Positions 22,768-33,537 of a DNA stretch of 64,000 nt are shown in pieces; within the stretch, counting starts at the first letter, position 1; every line of letters begins with the position of its first letter. The notes under the pieces were generated by a model. That model did no database searches. It saw only the letters and a program-made list of their open reading frames with translations, and was not told where the DNA came from. The DNA is taken from assembly GCA_018873225.1 (NCBI GenBank), contig JAEILZ010000003.1:4154001-4218000 (forward strand), written 5' to 3'. Made by a program: the position numbers and the translations under genes. The stretch is from [Phialemoniopsis] sp. UDSM-2020. Taxonomy: Eukaryota > Ascomycota > Sordariomycetes > Thyridiales > Thyridiaceae.

Positions 22768-23197
22768 TGTGATGGCTTTTGGAGGATTGTAGAGGGGAGA
22801 TGCGGTGGTTGTCGTCGGGTGGTTCGATGGTTTGAGGAGCTTGAAATTGACGATTGAACGTCAGGTTTGGATGGATACTGAGAGCTTCCGATTGGCCCAC
22901 GCCAACCGAGCCAAAGTGACTAAGCAAAGTATGGGGCCTGGCACCCGCTCGCTGTTCGACCCGTTGCGGACCGGCAAAAGTTCGGTGCATATGCGCATTG
23001 GAGCCGGTACATTTTGTCGAACAAGACAACCTTTAATCCTTTCTTTCTTGTTGCTGTTAAATCTGCCACTGGTCCAAGGAACTGGCGCTTATCAATTTCC
23101 CTACAGACGCCCTTGAATTGCTTGCGCATTGGAAGCAGGTCAATGCAATGTTAATATCAGCAGCGGTGTTGTATTGGCCAGTGCCGTCACTATCGTG
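22768..23197. promoter_or_regulatory. Divergent promoter of COX7-like and PPR-like genes
   Basis: 430 bp between two head-to-head start codons, both predicted to encode mitochondrial proteins, so a shared control region for respiratory genes is plausible. CCAAT-type sequence (ATTGG) occurs near 22890. No TATA box stands out. Confidence 0.45.
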
Positions 23198-25660
23198 ATG
23201 CGACTGGTATTCCCGAGACTGAGGCAGGGAAACCAGCGCACGGCGGCTCGTCTGACACTTTCTCCGCCTTCTTCCAGGCAAAACCGACCGAACTGTCGAT
23301 GTGTCTCGCTTGCCACCGCCCTCGAACCCACGAAAGAACGAGCAGCTTTACCTACTGACGCCTTGGTCAGCGAGCCTGCAACAACACCAGCCCGAGACAT
23401 CATTTCGAGATCGGAACGCGGCGCATGGGGAATAGCCACACAGGATCAGGGTCGGGACTCGTCGTCGCCACGGGCTACGAACCCTTACGGCAAATGGCAA
23501 TGGCTGGTGCTCCAGCCGGACCGACTGGCTCTGGAGTCCAATTTCCAGAGGACCAACTCCACGACGGGGCACCTGAGTTTAGTTGACAGGCATGCCAGCG
23601 ATGTTGCTTTATGGGGCTGTCTCTTCAACTTTAGGCAACGCAGGGACGGTCTGGCTGGTTCTGCAGCGGTATGGATGGAGATTTTTAAGAGACGCAGTCT
23701 ATACCAGGTCGATGGCATTGCCGCCCAGTCTTTTTGGTATAACGTCCTGAACACAGCCCTCGAGGACGAGTCTTTCCTCGAGAGTACATGGGCTTATGCT
23801 GAGTGGATGTACGACCAACATGGCGTACGGTGGCCTGATCTGTACAAGACGATCGTGCCCTTTTGCATCAACACTCGACAATTCGATCGAGCTGTTCGTT
23901 GGCATATACGGCTTAGCGCACACTTCAGTCCAGACAAGGCGACATTCTTCACTTGGATGAAGCAGTTTCTATTTGACTCCGACCCTGAAGTGGTGGATAC
24001 TCTGAAAACCATATACGTCACCAGCAACCACCGGCAACTCTACGATATCCTCATACCCTACTTGTGGTCACATGGTTATTCGAGCCTCGCACGAACCTGG
24101 AGAGTGACGCTGAACAAGAGAGGCGACTCGCCAATGTCCCTAGCAGCCAGGCCTTTCTTGAGATTTCTGTCGGGCTTCTATCCATCATACCCTCTGGAAC
24201 AGCAGGAACAGGCTGTTCTTGATGGCAATGTGGAAACGGACTACGTAGCCGAGTCCTTTGACCAGGCAAAAAGCCTTCGTGAGGAGGTCTACCGTGCCCA
24301 CGGAGCCACTTTTGGTATCAGAGAGAAGGATTATAGCGATCGATTTGGTGCGAGATGGTTCGCGAGTTCCTGGGTGCCTCTCGATGTTGCCGTCAATGTC
24401 GTCCATGCTCTTGGCGTGAAACAAATCGGGCCGCTGTCTCTCCAGTCCATCGCGCTGAGGGAAAAGACCGCCCGTGATGTTCGACGGCGACTGAAGCAGC
24501 TCGAAAGTCTTAATATCGGCATCGGATCTTCGAATTACAGCAAAGCAATCCGGGAGCTCGCCAGTGCGGACGACTCGGAAACACTTGCTGGCTTGCTCGA
24601 GTCTGATCTGCATCCCGATGTTTATGAAGATCTCTCGACCGTCCAGAAGATTATTGAATCTTGTGCTCAAGATGGAGATTGGCAACGGTATAGACACATC
24701 CTCACAGTCCATCTTGCGCTGTGTAAGGACTCTGTCTCGCTTTCGTCAAATCATCTGTTGAGCCTGAGCCTGGCTCGGAATCAAAAGGTCACTGCACTGC
24801 ACATTCTCCAGGATATGCGGTCCAGAGGTATTCAGATGCTTCCGTTTGTTGGCCTTGAAGTTTCAAAGATGGCGCTGAAGAACCTACCAGTGGGCAGTGA
24901 CTATTCTTTCCCGAGGGAAGAGCTTGAGTTCTACATTTCGCTCTGTCGACACACCGCAGATTTGAAAGCGCCTCTCACCATTCAAGCTTGGCAGAGAATA
25001 CTATTTCTGCTCGCCAAGCACGGACGCTTGCAGGAGCTCGAACAGTTGTCGCTTGAAATTGTCGACCGTTATCTCAAAATCGAGAGTGCCGGCGATGCAA
25101 TGCAATACGTTCACGCTCGGGATACACCACCTGCCGTGCGCTCCGCATCTGATCTACCAGCCTTCCGACTTCTTCCCGCCGACTTTCCCGTGCAGCACGA
25201 GGCACACCCTGTCCAACTCATCTTCAATCGAAAGCTCTGCACGGCTATCATTGAGCGGTCTTTCCGCTATATGGTCGACCACGACGTTTTCAAACTTGGC
25301 GACCCTGCACTGAGCACAACCGGTCAGCCCGCCGATTTTCACGTCGCTCGCGGCGTCAGATTGCTGCACATGTTGAAGAAGAAAGGGGTCAACATCACTG
25401 ATACTCAAGTCAGCAACACGGTCACACTTGCTCTCAACTCTTTGTACGGCTCGGCACCGTTGCCCAAAAGCCACAATAGACATCGCAATTACCCAGGCCG
25501 CACTACTCAAAGTCTCATCGCTCGTCGGGACGCGAATCTACTCACGTTAGGTGAGGTCAAGTACTTGTGTGATCAAGCCTGGGGCAAGGAATTGTTGGGC
25601 TCGGTCGATGAGATCAGAAGGAATCTGGACCGTGCTTCTTCTCAACGTCTCAAGTGGTAA
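23198..25660 (+). CDS. Mitochondrial pentatricopeptide-repeat-like protein
   Basis: Intronless frame of 820 residues from the ATG at 23198; the frame continues upstream only to a TTG, so this ATG is preferred. The N-terminus (MRLVFPRLRQGNQRTAARL) is Arg-rich without acidic residues, a typical mitochondrial presequence. The rest is helical, with many pairs of amphipathic helices ~35 residues apart, such as FWYNVLNTALEDESFLESTWAYAEWMYDQHGV followed by LYKTIVPFCINTRQFDRAVRWHIR, and later HLLSLSLARNQKVTALHILQDMRSRGI. These resemble degenerate PPR units of fungal organelle RNA factors. A role in mitochondrial mRNA maturation or translation is an inference from this architecture. The exact target transcript cannot be named. 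It shares a promoter region with a probable complex IV subunit. Confidence 0.75.
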   Translation: MRLVFPRLRQGNQRTAARLTLSPPSSRQNRPNCRCVSLATALEPTKERAALPTDALVSEPATTPARDIISRSERGAWGIATQDQGRDSSSPRATNPYGKWQWLVLQPDRLALESNFQRTNSTTGHLSLVDRHASDVALWGCLFNFRQRRDGLAGSAAVWMEIFKRRSLYQVDGIAAQSFWYNVLNTALEDESFLESTWAYAEWMYDQHGVRWPDLYKTIVPFCINTRQFDRAVRWHIRLSAHFSPDKATFFTWMKQFLFDSDPEVVDTLKTIYVTSNHRQLYDILIPYLWSHGYSSLARTWRVTLNKRGDSPMSLAARPFLRFLSGFYPSYPLEQQEQAVLDGNVETDYVAESFDQAKSLREEVYRAHGATFGIREKDYSDRFGARWFASSWVPLDVAVNVVHALGVKQIGPLSLQSIALREKTARDVRRRLKQLESLNIGIGSSNYSKAIRELASADDSETLAGLLESDLHPDVYEDLSTVQKIIESCAQDGDWQRYRHILTVHLALCKDSVSLSSNHLLSLSLARNQKVTALHILQDMRSRGIQMLPFVGLEVSKMALKNLPVGSDYSFPREELEFYISLCRHTADLKAPLTIQAWQRILFLLAKHGRLQELEQLSLEIVDRYLKIESAGDAMQYVHARDTPPAVRSASDLPAFRLLPADFPVQHEAHPVQLIFNRKLCTAIIERSFRYMVDHDVFKLGDPALSTTGQPADFHVARGVRLLHMLKKKGVNITDTQVSNTVTLALNSLYGSAPLPKSHNRHRNYPGRTTQSLIARRDANLLTLGEVKYLCDQAWGKELLGSVDEIRRNLDRASSQRLKW

Positions 25661-25974
25661 CGCCGTCTTCGTGTACTTTTTGAACTGTACTTTTGATTGT
25701 TCCCGTGGCATTGATCCACGCAAACTCTTTGAGCATTTACATAGGGATAGTATATAGTGGGCATGATACCCGTCCGAAGCGACAAATCTGTACAAATACG
25801 ACATAGCATAATCATGAGAATATCACACATCATTTGCTGCAACTTGACTTGTGAACGCATTTCTCAAGGCTTTCCACGTCTAAGTAGTTTACATTCAGGG
25901 TATTAAAATACAACAATCGGATGCGCCAACACATGCTTTAATCAACCAAAGACACCAGAACGAGACCGCGGGGC
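25661..25974. other. Convergent 3' spacer of the PPR-like gene and TLG2
   Basis: 314 bp between convergent stop codons, A/T-rich, with likely polyadenylation regions of both genes. No other content recognised. Confidence 0.5.
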
Positions 25975-27185
25975 TTATCCATCGCCGCCCTTCTTCTTCG
26001 GCTTGATTACTAGTAGGATGATCATGCCGACGATGATCAATATGAGCAGCAAGATGATCTTGCGCTTGGTCGTCTTGCGCTGGTACCCCGACGCCACCTT
26101 GATCTCCTTCTCGGCGGCCTTGACGTCGGTGGCCATGCGCTCGACGTTGTAGTCTATGCGGTCGAGCATGGTGCCCTGGTCGATGACCATGCTCTGCAGG
26201 TCGCGGAACAGGTCCGAGAGGTCGATGATGCCCTGCGCGATGTCCTCGATCTCGCGCTCGCGCTGCATGATGGCGGCGTCGTTTGAGTGCAGCATCTTTT
26301 GCTGCGAGGTCGCCTGCAGCGTCGACTGGGAGAAGGACCGGTCGGCGTCGGACTCGAGGAGGGATGGGTCGGTGTACCCCGTGCTGGCCATCGGCGTCGA
26401 TGACCGGTCGCCGGTCGGGGTGAGGGAGCCGCTCATGCCTCGTAATTCTGTGACATATCATGTTAGCATTTGTCAGTTCGCATAGAGGGAGGTGTGCTGG
26501 TACTCACTCTTGAGGTATGCGCTCTGCTTCTTCCGGAACCCGGCACTGGCCTCCTGCACCCTCGACGCTAGAGAAATCTGTATGTTCTTCGCCATCGTCT
26601 CCTCCGCCCTCGTGAGGTTGCCCTGACTCCTCGATTCCCGGACCATCTGCTCGATCCGTTGTATGCAGCGGTGGCACTCGTGGAACCCCCTCGTGATGCC
26701 CTGCGTCAGCTTCTCGATCTCGCCCTCCTCGGCCTTCTTGGCCTCCTCGTCGTTGAAGCCCGGCAGCACGTGCTTCTGGTGCAGCCTCTCGAGCTTCTGG
26801 CTCTTGCGCGCGACGTCGCCGAGGATGTCGGTCACCTCGTCGGAGACGTCGGCCCAGCGCGGGGGCAGGAGGTCCATCTCGATGACGGCGTCGCCGTCGT
26901 CGTCGTAGGAGCCGGCCGCGAGCAGGCCCGTCCGGTCCTCGTCGGCGGAGAAGAGCACGCCCGAGGCCGAGGTGGCCGACGATGCGCCCAGGCCGTCGGG
27001 CGCGCCGAAGCGGTCGACCGAGGGGGAGAGGCCGTCGCCATACCGGGTCCGTTTCGCGGGGTGGTGGGCGTAGGACTGCCGGTAGGATATGTAGCTGCCA
27101 GGGAGGGAACCCAGGTTAGTTACTGATACGAGGTTGTAAGCTTGCGCGTGATAGTGACTTACAGGTTGGTGCGGTCCCGCCACAT
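25975..27185 (-). CDS. TLG2: t-SNARE Tlg2 / syntaxin-16
   Basis: Qa-SNARE of the trans-Golgi network and early endosomes, required for endosome-to-TGN fusion. Exons on the minus strand are 27185-27163, 27094-26508 and 26447-25975 (360 residues). The first exon encodes MWRDRTNL, and splicing gives MWRDRTNLYISYRQS, matching the yeast Tlg2 N-peptide that binds the SM protein Vps45. An Habc helical region follows (WADVSDEVTDILGDVARKSQKLERLHQKH). The SNARE motif runs from ~QREREIEDIAQGIIDL through LFRDLQSMVIDQGTMLDRID, with the zero-layer Gln in DQG, to NVERMATDVKAAEKEI. A C-terminal anchor (IILLLILIIVGMIILLVI) precedes a basic tail. Coding is strongly GC-rich. Divergent from calmodulin. Confidence 0.95.
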
Positions 27186-28236
27186 GGCGACCGCCTAGCT
27201 CTCGCGAGCAGCTATCCCGCCTTGTCCGTCTTTCTTCTCCTCGAGACTCTGGGCGAATTGGGTTTTCCTACTAGACGTTCCCCCGAATTACATGCCGAGA
27301 GGAGTCCTCAGACAATGAAAGAATAATGATGCGTCACGCCGGCACAAATGAGTCTAGGTGCAACCAGTGAACAGACACAATTGCACAGCTATGCTTAGAA
27401 GGGGGTTGAGGCTGAGGGAATGACTGGGGCCGAAACTGATTGGAGCGCTGATGCAATAGTCTACGTCTTGCGAACCAGGCCCACGTCAGCAACCTTTTGG
27501 TCTGGATGGGGGACGTTGGGAGGCCTTTGTGGCACCTCTCTTTTAGCGCAGGGATCATTCTTGGGGCTCAAGAGTGGATGCTAGAATCGAGCTGTAGCGG
27601 CTCCCTCCGCGAGGCCACTTGGCAGGCTGGGATTGTGACGGGCAGGCCGAGGACAGTCACGTGTCAAGCACAGGAACCAGGTTGCCTTGAACAAGGCAAC
27701 CAGGCAAGCATCACAGGCAGGGAGGGAGAGAGGAAGATTGGCGGGGCGGGCAGACACATCAAATCAAATCTCCAACCCCCAGCAGGCATTCTTGGAACCT
27801 GAAGTGTCACTAGGAGGGTGTGTTAGCGGCCCTCGAGCTGCGAGCCTGGTGGTGAGTCCGCTGTGGGATGGGGAGCGGTGACGGCGTGTTTCATAACCGG
27901 GGGAGAATGGGCCACAAATTATGGCAACCCAGCTCGAATCGGTCACTCCAGGTCACTCACTCACTCACACCTCACACACAGCCCAACCAACCCTTTTTAG
28001 GTCCCGACGCTGCCCAGAGCTTCCCTGGGAAAGGCGACATCACCCTTCCCCATAATAAGTACATTATCTCTAGCCATCCCCAGCTGTGGACGCAACCCGA
28101 ATCTTTCTCCAAGACCACATTTAATTGAACAGTTGTTGTTTGCGACCTTCTCTCTTACCGGTCATCTAGACATCAAGCAATCTTTTTCGACACTTAATCT
28201 CCTCAAACTACCTCTTATCACACCCACCTCTTCGCC
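27186..28236. promoter_or_regulatory. Divergent promoter of TLG2 and calmodulin
   Basis: 1.05 kb between start codons. The calmodulin side has a repeated CACT tract (cactcactcactcacac, 27953-27969) and an A/C/T-rich leader (28080-28236). The long leader is typical of fungal calmodulin genes. No additional gene seen. Confidence 0.45.
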
Positions 28237-29200
<964 letters not shown>

Positions 29201-31003
29201 ACGGGTGCTCCCAACCTGGACATCTCATTATTCTCGTGTAATAACGAAAAGCACATCACTGGCCCCGCGCCTGACCCACGCCTTTTACTTACTGTTCTGG
29301 ATTGAGTTGAGCAGCCTGTTTCGGAAACAAAGCAATCTCTTTTTCTGTTGCTTCTGAATTTGCTACTCGAGGATTTCCCAGCTGGATGATCAATGAGAAG
29401 CACGAGTGGATGAACGAAATATGAAATGGTGACATCTGTCCCACGTTCTAATGTCGGGCTACTTGCTCATCAACCAGCCATTTCGAGTAGCTTCAAAACA
29501 TGTCGTATTAGAGATCAAGCCCAGGAGTTCGGTCCTAGAATTGGTCCATCCTGCCTGTCAATGAATTGAAATCTCACCACAATCTTGACTCACTGCGCGC
29601 GCGCTGTGATTGACTACGTGCACTTTCTCTCTGATGCTCCTCCTCGCGCTATTGACTCTACAGATTGCCACAGCCACCCCTGATCTTGCGGCTCTTCGCA
29701 AGTGAGATGGATCTTCAAATAGCCAGAATCTCCAAATCTATTTCTGGAAATGGCATGTGAGAGACATGCCCGTACCCTGCATTGGGGAGTCCCGATAGTC
29801 AGGGACGATGCAGCCCGAGGGTGGCAGTGCTCTCTAGCGCCCGCATCTTGCACGTTTCCTGTCAATATGAGCTGCTCCTACCAGCCTTACCGGAAGCAAG
29901 TACATCTTGGCCCGGTCCATAGACGGAAGTGACACGGTCCCAGCGGGACCTCTTTTTGAGGATCTATGCTGGGTCCGTGTGCCGCTTTCGTGGTGGTGAT
30001 TTTGGGAGCTGGGGTTGTCGGGCCTTGGTGGTTGGGTCATCGTCAATAGGCAATGTGCCTCCCACTGTTCCCCCCTTTGGTGTTGTGCTGCCCCGCCAAA
30101 TGCCAAGCCGGAACCTCCCTCCACCTTCTTACTTGGACCAGGCAAGCAAGCTGGCGACCATCGATCAATGATCTAATGATTCTGTCCAATGCCTCAATAC
30201 TATGTTAGGCCTAAGAGAGTACCAAAATCGAAGCGTGCCTAGGACAAGATATGCATGTAGTAACGGTGAACAACACATGTCTACTACAATTGACCCATCG
30301 TATGAATTCGACTGACATCCTGATACAAATATCTTTTGACAGAATCCAAGTAAGTACTGAGGAGAATGTGCTCTGTTGAAGACTCATTCTTCGCCAAGGC
30401 GGTCGAAATGTTAGCCTGTAACTTTCGGAGACATCAATTCAGTCCACTAGATCAATTAACTGATCCCTGTGCTGGCTTCGCGATCTCTAGGCGTTTACTC
30501 TAAGACATCGCGCGCTATTGTCTTGTAAGATAGGCGTTCGCAGCACAGACAATGGGCACTAACAGGTGGCCAAGACTTTGGCACCTCCACTGTGACACTA
30601 CATTTGGGACGCGCTGTGGGTTCGCAGGATTTAGCATTGTCAAGGGATTCTCTACTTCGTACTTTTATTTGTACATTACCTATTCATTGTAATTGTGCAG
30701 GAGCTTGTTAGGTTCTTTTTTTCTTTTTCAACTTTTCCTGCATTTTGCGCGATCAAAGATCCTTCCTCTGGTGGTAGGTTTCGCAACACTGATCTTGTAC
30801 TTCCTCCCTGTGCACCTCGGTTTCCTTGGCGTCAGACCAGCTCGGAAACGATTGTCGGATCTGCCTGACAAGCAATCGTGTCTCTCGAGATCTCAGAGTC
30901 ACGGTAAAGCGATGTCAGATATCTGCCACTTCCTTGGAGGCTTCCTGCGTTTCTAGAGGAGCCGGACTTTGTCGAGTCCCGTCCCAGCCGTCATTCCATA
31001 ATC
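29201..31003. other. Spacer between calmodulin and the GH47 mannosidase
   Basis: 1.8 kb. The first 200-300 bp is the calmodulin 3' untranslated region. The last ~300 bp, with a T-rich stretch (30664-30740), is the presumed promoter and leader of the mannosidase gene. Frames between are short and unrecognised. No tRNA or repeat seen. Confidence 0.5.
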
Positions 31004-32904
31004 ATGGTACCCCTTAGAAGGTGGAAGCCGTTGATAGCCATTGTTGCCCTTTGGTTGATCATTTGCTACTACTTCCTCGCCGACGACTCGATAGACGCCC
31101 GTGGGCCGCTGTCGAAAGATGCAGGCTACAGGCAACCGAAAGGCGGCAAGGGAAGCCACGGCGGCAAGGTTCGGTGGAAGAAAACGGCCCCGCGATATCC
31201 GATCGACTCTCCTCGGTCGCTTCCGACGGACAAGCCGTACGCCAAGATCCCCCGGATCCAGAAATACCCTCCGCCCGAGGAGAGCAAAGATGCACGGGGC
31301 GTACGTCTGCAGCGCCTCGCCGCCGTGAAGGAGAGCTTTGATCACAGTTGGGCCGGGTACAAGGAGCATGCGTGGCTACGCGACGAGGTGACGCCCTTGA
31401 CCGGGCGTGCAAAGGACCCCTTTGGCGGGTGGGCGGCCACGCTGGTCGACACGCTCGACACCCTCTGGATCATGGGCTTGACGAAGGAGTTTGAGGAGGC
31501 CGTCCGGGCTGCGGAGGGCATCGACTTCACCTACACCGAGACCAAGTCGATCAACATCTTTGAGACGACAATCAGATATATGGGCGGATTCCTGGCCGCG
31601 TACGAACTGAGCGAGAAGAGATACGCTGGCTTGTTGACCAAGGCAGTGGAAGTGGCGGAGCTGTTGATGGGGGCATTTGACACGCCGAATCACATGCCCA
31701 TCTCGAGATGGGACTGGGCAGAGTGAGTTTCCCCGGTACTCGCGACGCGCCGCGCGAGGAGAGGCTAATATGCTAGGATAGGTACATGGAGGGTAAGACC
31801 CAAAAGGCACCAAACTCTGTGCTCATTGCAGAGATTGGCTCTCTGTGCCTCGAATTCACCAAGTTGTCGCAGCTCACGGGAGACATGAAGTATTATGATC
31901 TCGTGCAGCGCATCTCGGATGAGTTCGAGAAGAGCCAGCAGTTAACGAAGCTGCCCGGCATGTGGCCGGTCGTCGTAGACGCACAAAAGATGGTGTTCAC
32001 GAAGGACTCATTCTTCACCCTGGGCGGCATGTCTGACTCGCTCTACGAGTATTTCCCCAAGCAGTATCTCATCCTGGGCGGCACTTTGCAGCAGCCGCGC
32101 AAGATGTATGAGGATTTCATCGACGTCGCAAAGAAGAATCTGTTCCGCCGCCCGCTGAATGAGCATGACATTCCGCTTCTCGTGTCCGGCGACGCCAGGG
32201 CATATACCTACAACACGGGTGGCAGTGTACAGACGAGCCCAAAGGGGCAGCACCTCACGTGCTTCACCGGCGGCATGGTCGGCCTCGCCGCCAAGATCTT
32301 TGACCGACCCGATGATCTTGACATCGCTGCCCAGCTCACGGACGGGTGTGTCTGGTCATACAACGTGACGCACTCGGGCGTCGGCCCCGAGGTCTTCACT
32401 TTTGTCCCCTGCGGCCAGGTCGAAGACCTCCAGACGGGCCACAGGTGCAAGTACACCAAGGAGAAGTGGCACGAGGCCGTCCAGGAGCACTGGAACCCGG
32501 CCTCGACCAGCGAGCCCGCGTCGGAGGCCGCCATCGCCGACGTCATCAAGACGCACCAGCTGCCCACGGGCATGGTGGGCGTCAACGACAGGAAGTACAT
32601 CCTGCGGCCCGAGGCCATCGAGTCCGTGTTCATGATGTACCGCCTCACGGGCGACGCGGCGTGGCAGGACAAGGCGTGGATGATGTTCTCCAACATTGAG
32701 CGGCACACGCGCTCCGGCATCGCGTCGGCGAGCCTGCAGGACGTGACGGTGGCGAACCCCGTGCAGGTCGACAGCATGGAGAGCTTCTGGCTGGCCGAGA
32801 CGCTCAAGTACTTTTACCTCGTTTTCGCGGACTTTGACGTCGTGGATCTGGACAGGTGGGTCCTGAACACGGAGGCTCATCCCCTGGCGAGGCCGGATGT
32901 TTGA
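31004..32904 (+). CDS. Class I alpha-1,2-mannosidase (GH47), type II membrane protein
   Basis: Removes alpha-1,2-linked mannose from N-glycans in the early secretory pathway. Exons 31004-31722 and 31782-32904 give 613 residues. A short cytosolic tail is followed by one membrane anchor (PLIAIVALWLIICYYFL), a stem of Lys/Gly/Pro-rich sequence, and the GH47 domain from ~HSWAGYKEHAWLRDEV. Visible family blocks are FGGWAATLVDTLDTLWIMGL, SINIFETTIRYMGGFLAAYELS, HLTCFTGGMVGLAA, GVGPEVFTF, KYILRPEAIESVFMMYRLTG, QVDSMESFWLAETLKYFYLVF and the calcium-site LNTEAHPL. HLTCFxGG resembles Golgi rather than ER-type enzymes (MDHLVCF), so a Golgi mannosidase I is the preferred reading. The intron falls between DWA and EYMEG. 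The 3' third is strongly GC-rich. Confidence 0.93.
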
Positions 32905-33537
32905 GTATACCGCTATGGTTTGGATGGATTGCATAGGTGATCGTTCGGTATTCGATCACCGATTGTACGATATAGAAGAGGGCACAATTTTGGAACAACA
33001 GCATTATCATCATCATGGTCGCATAGAAATAAGATGACGGACCCGGCATCATAGAAGGCTTTACAGAAGGAGGGATATCCCCGAAAGAATATGGCGAATA
33101 TGCATGGGGCTTTGGTTTCATGAATTTACCTACCTTAGAGACGGTAATAAAGTACGACATGTCTCAATTTTGACTTGTGATGTCACATTTACTTGCAAAT
33201 TTTCTTCGACGGCAATCATAAATATTCATAAGCTTCTTTGTTGATGGTGATACGCTTATACAAGTAGCTTTGTTTTTCGTGGCCTGAAATATCGGGCGCC
33301 AAGCTCTTTTTCTCCAACGTGTGCAGTGCAAGCAATTGACCCCACCAATCGGTCATCGCAGCTACGAGTAGGTAGGCACGGTCCGCCGCATCTTCAACCA
33401 CGAGTCGAAAAGGGTCCTATTAATCGGAAAGGATCACGACAGGCAGGACGCCATCTCGATACAACCAAAAGGACCCTTTCCCTCGATTTGGCCAGTGACC
33501 ATATCACTGCCCCAACCCGGGCATGAATTACTTCCAG
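32905..33537. other. Spacer between the mannosidase and AP-1 gamma genes
   Basis: 633 bp between tandem genes, covering the mannosidase 3' region and the APL4 promoter. Mostly A/T-rich with no recognisable gene. A TACCTACCT-like run occurs near 33126. Confidence 0.5.
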
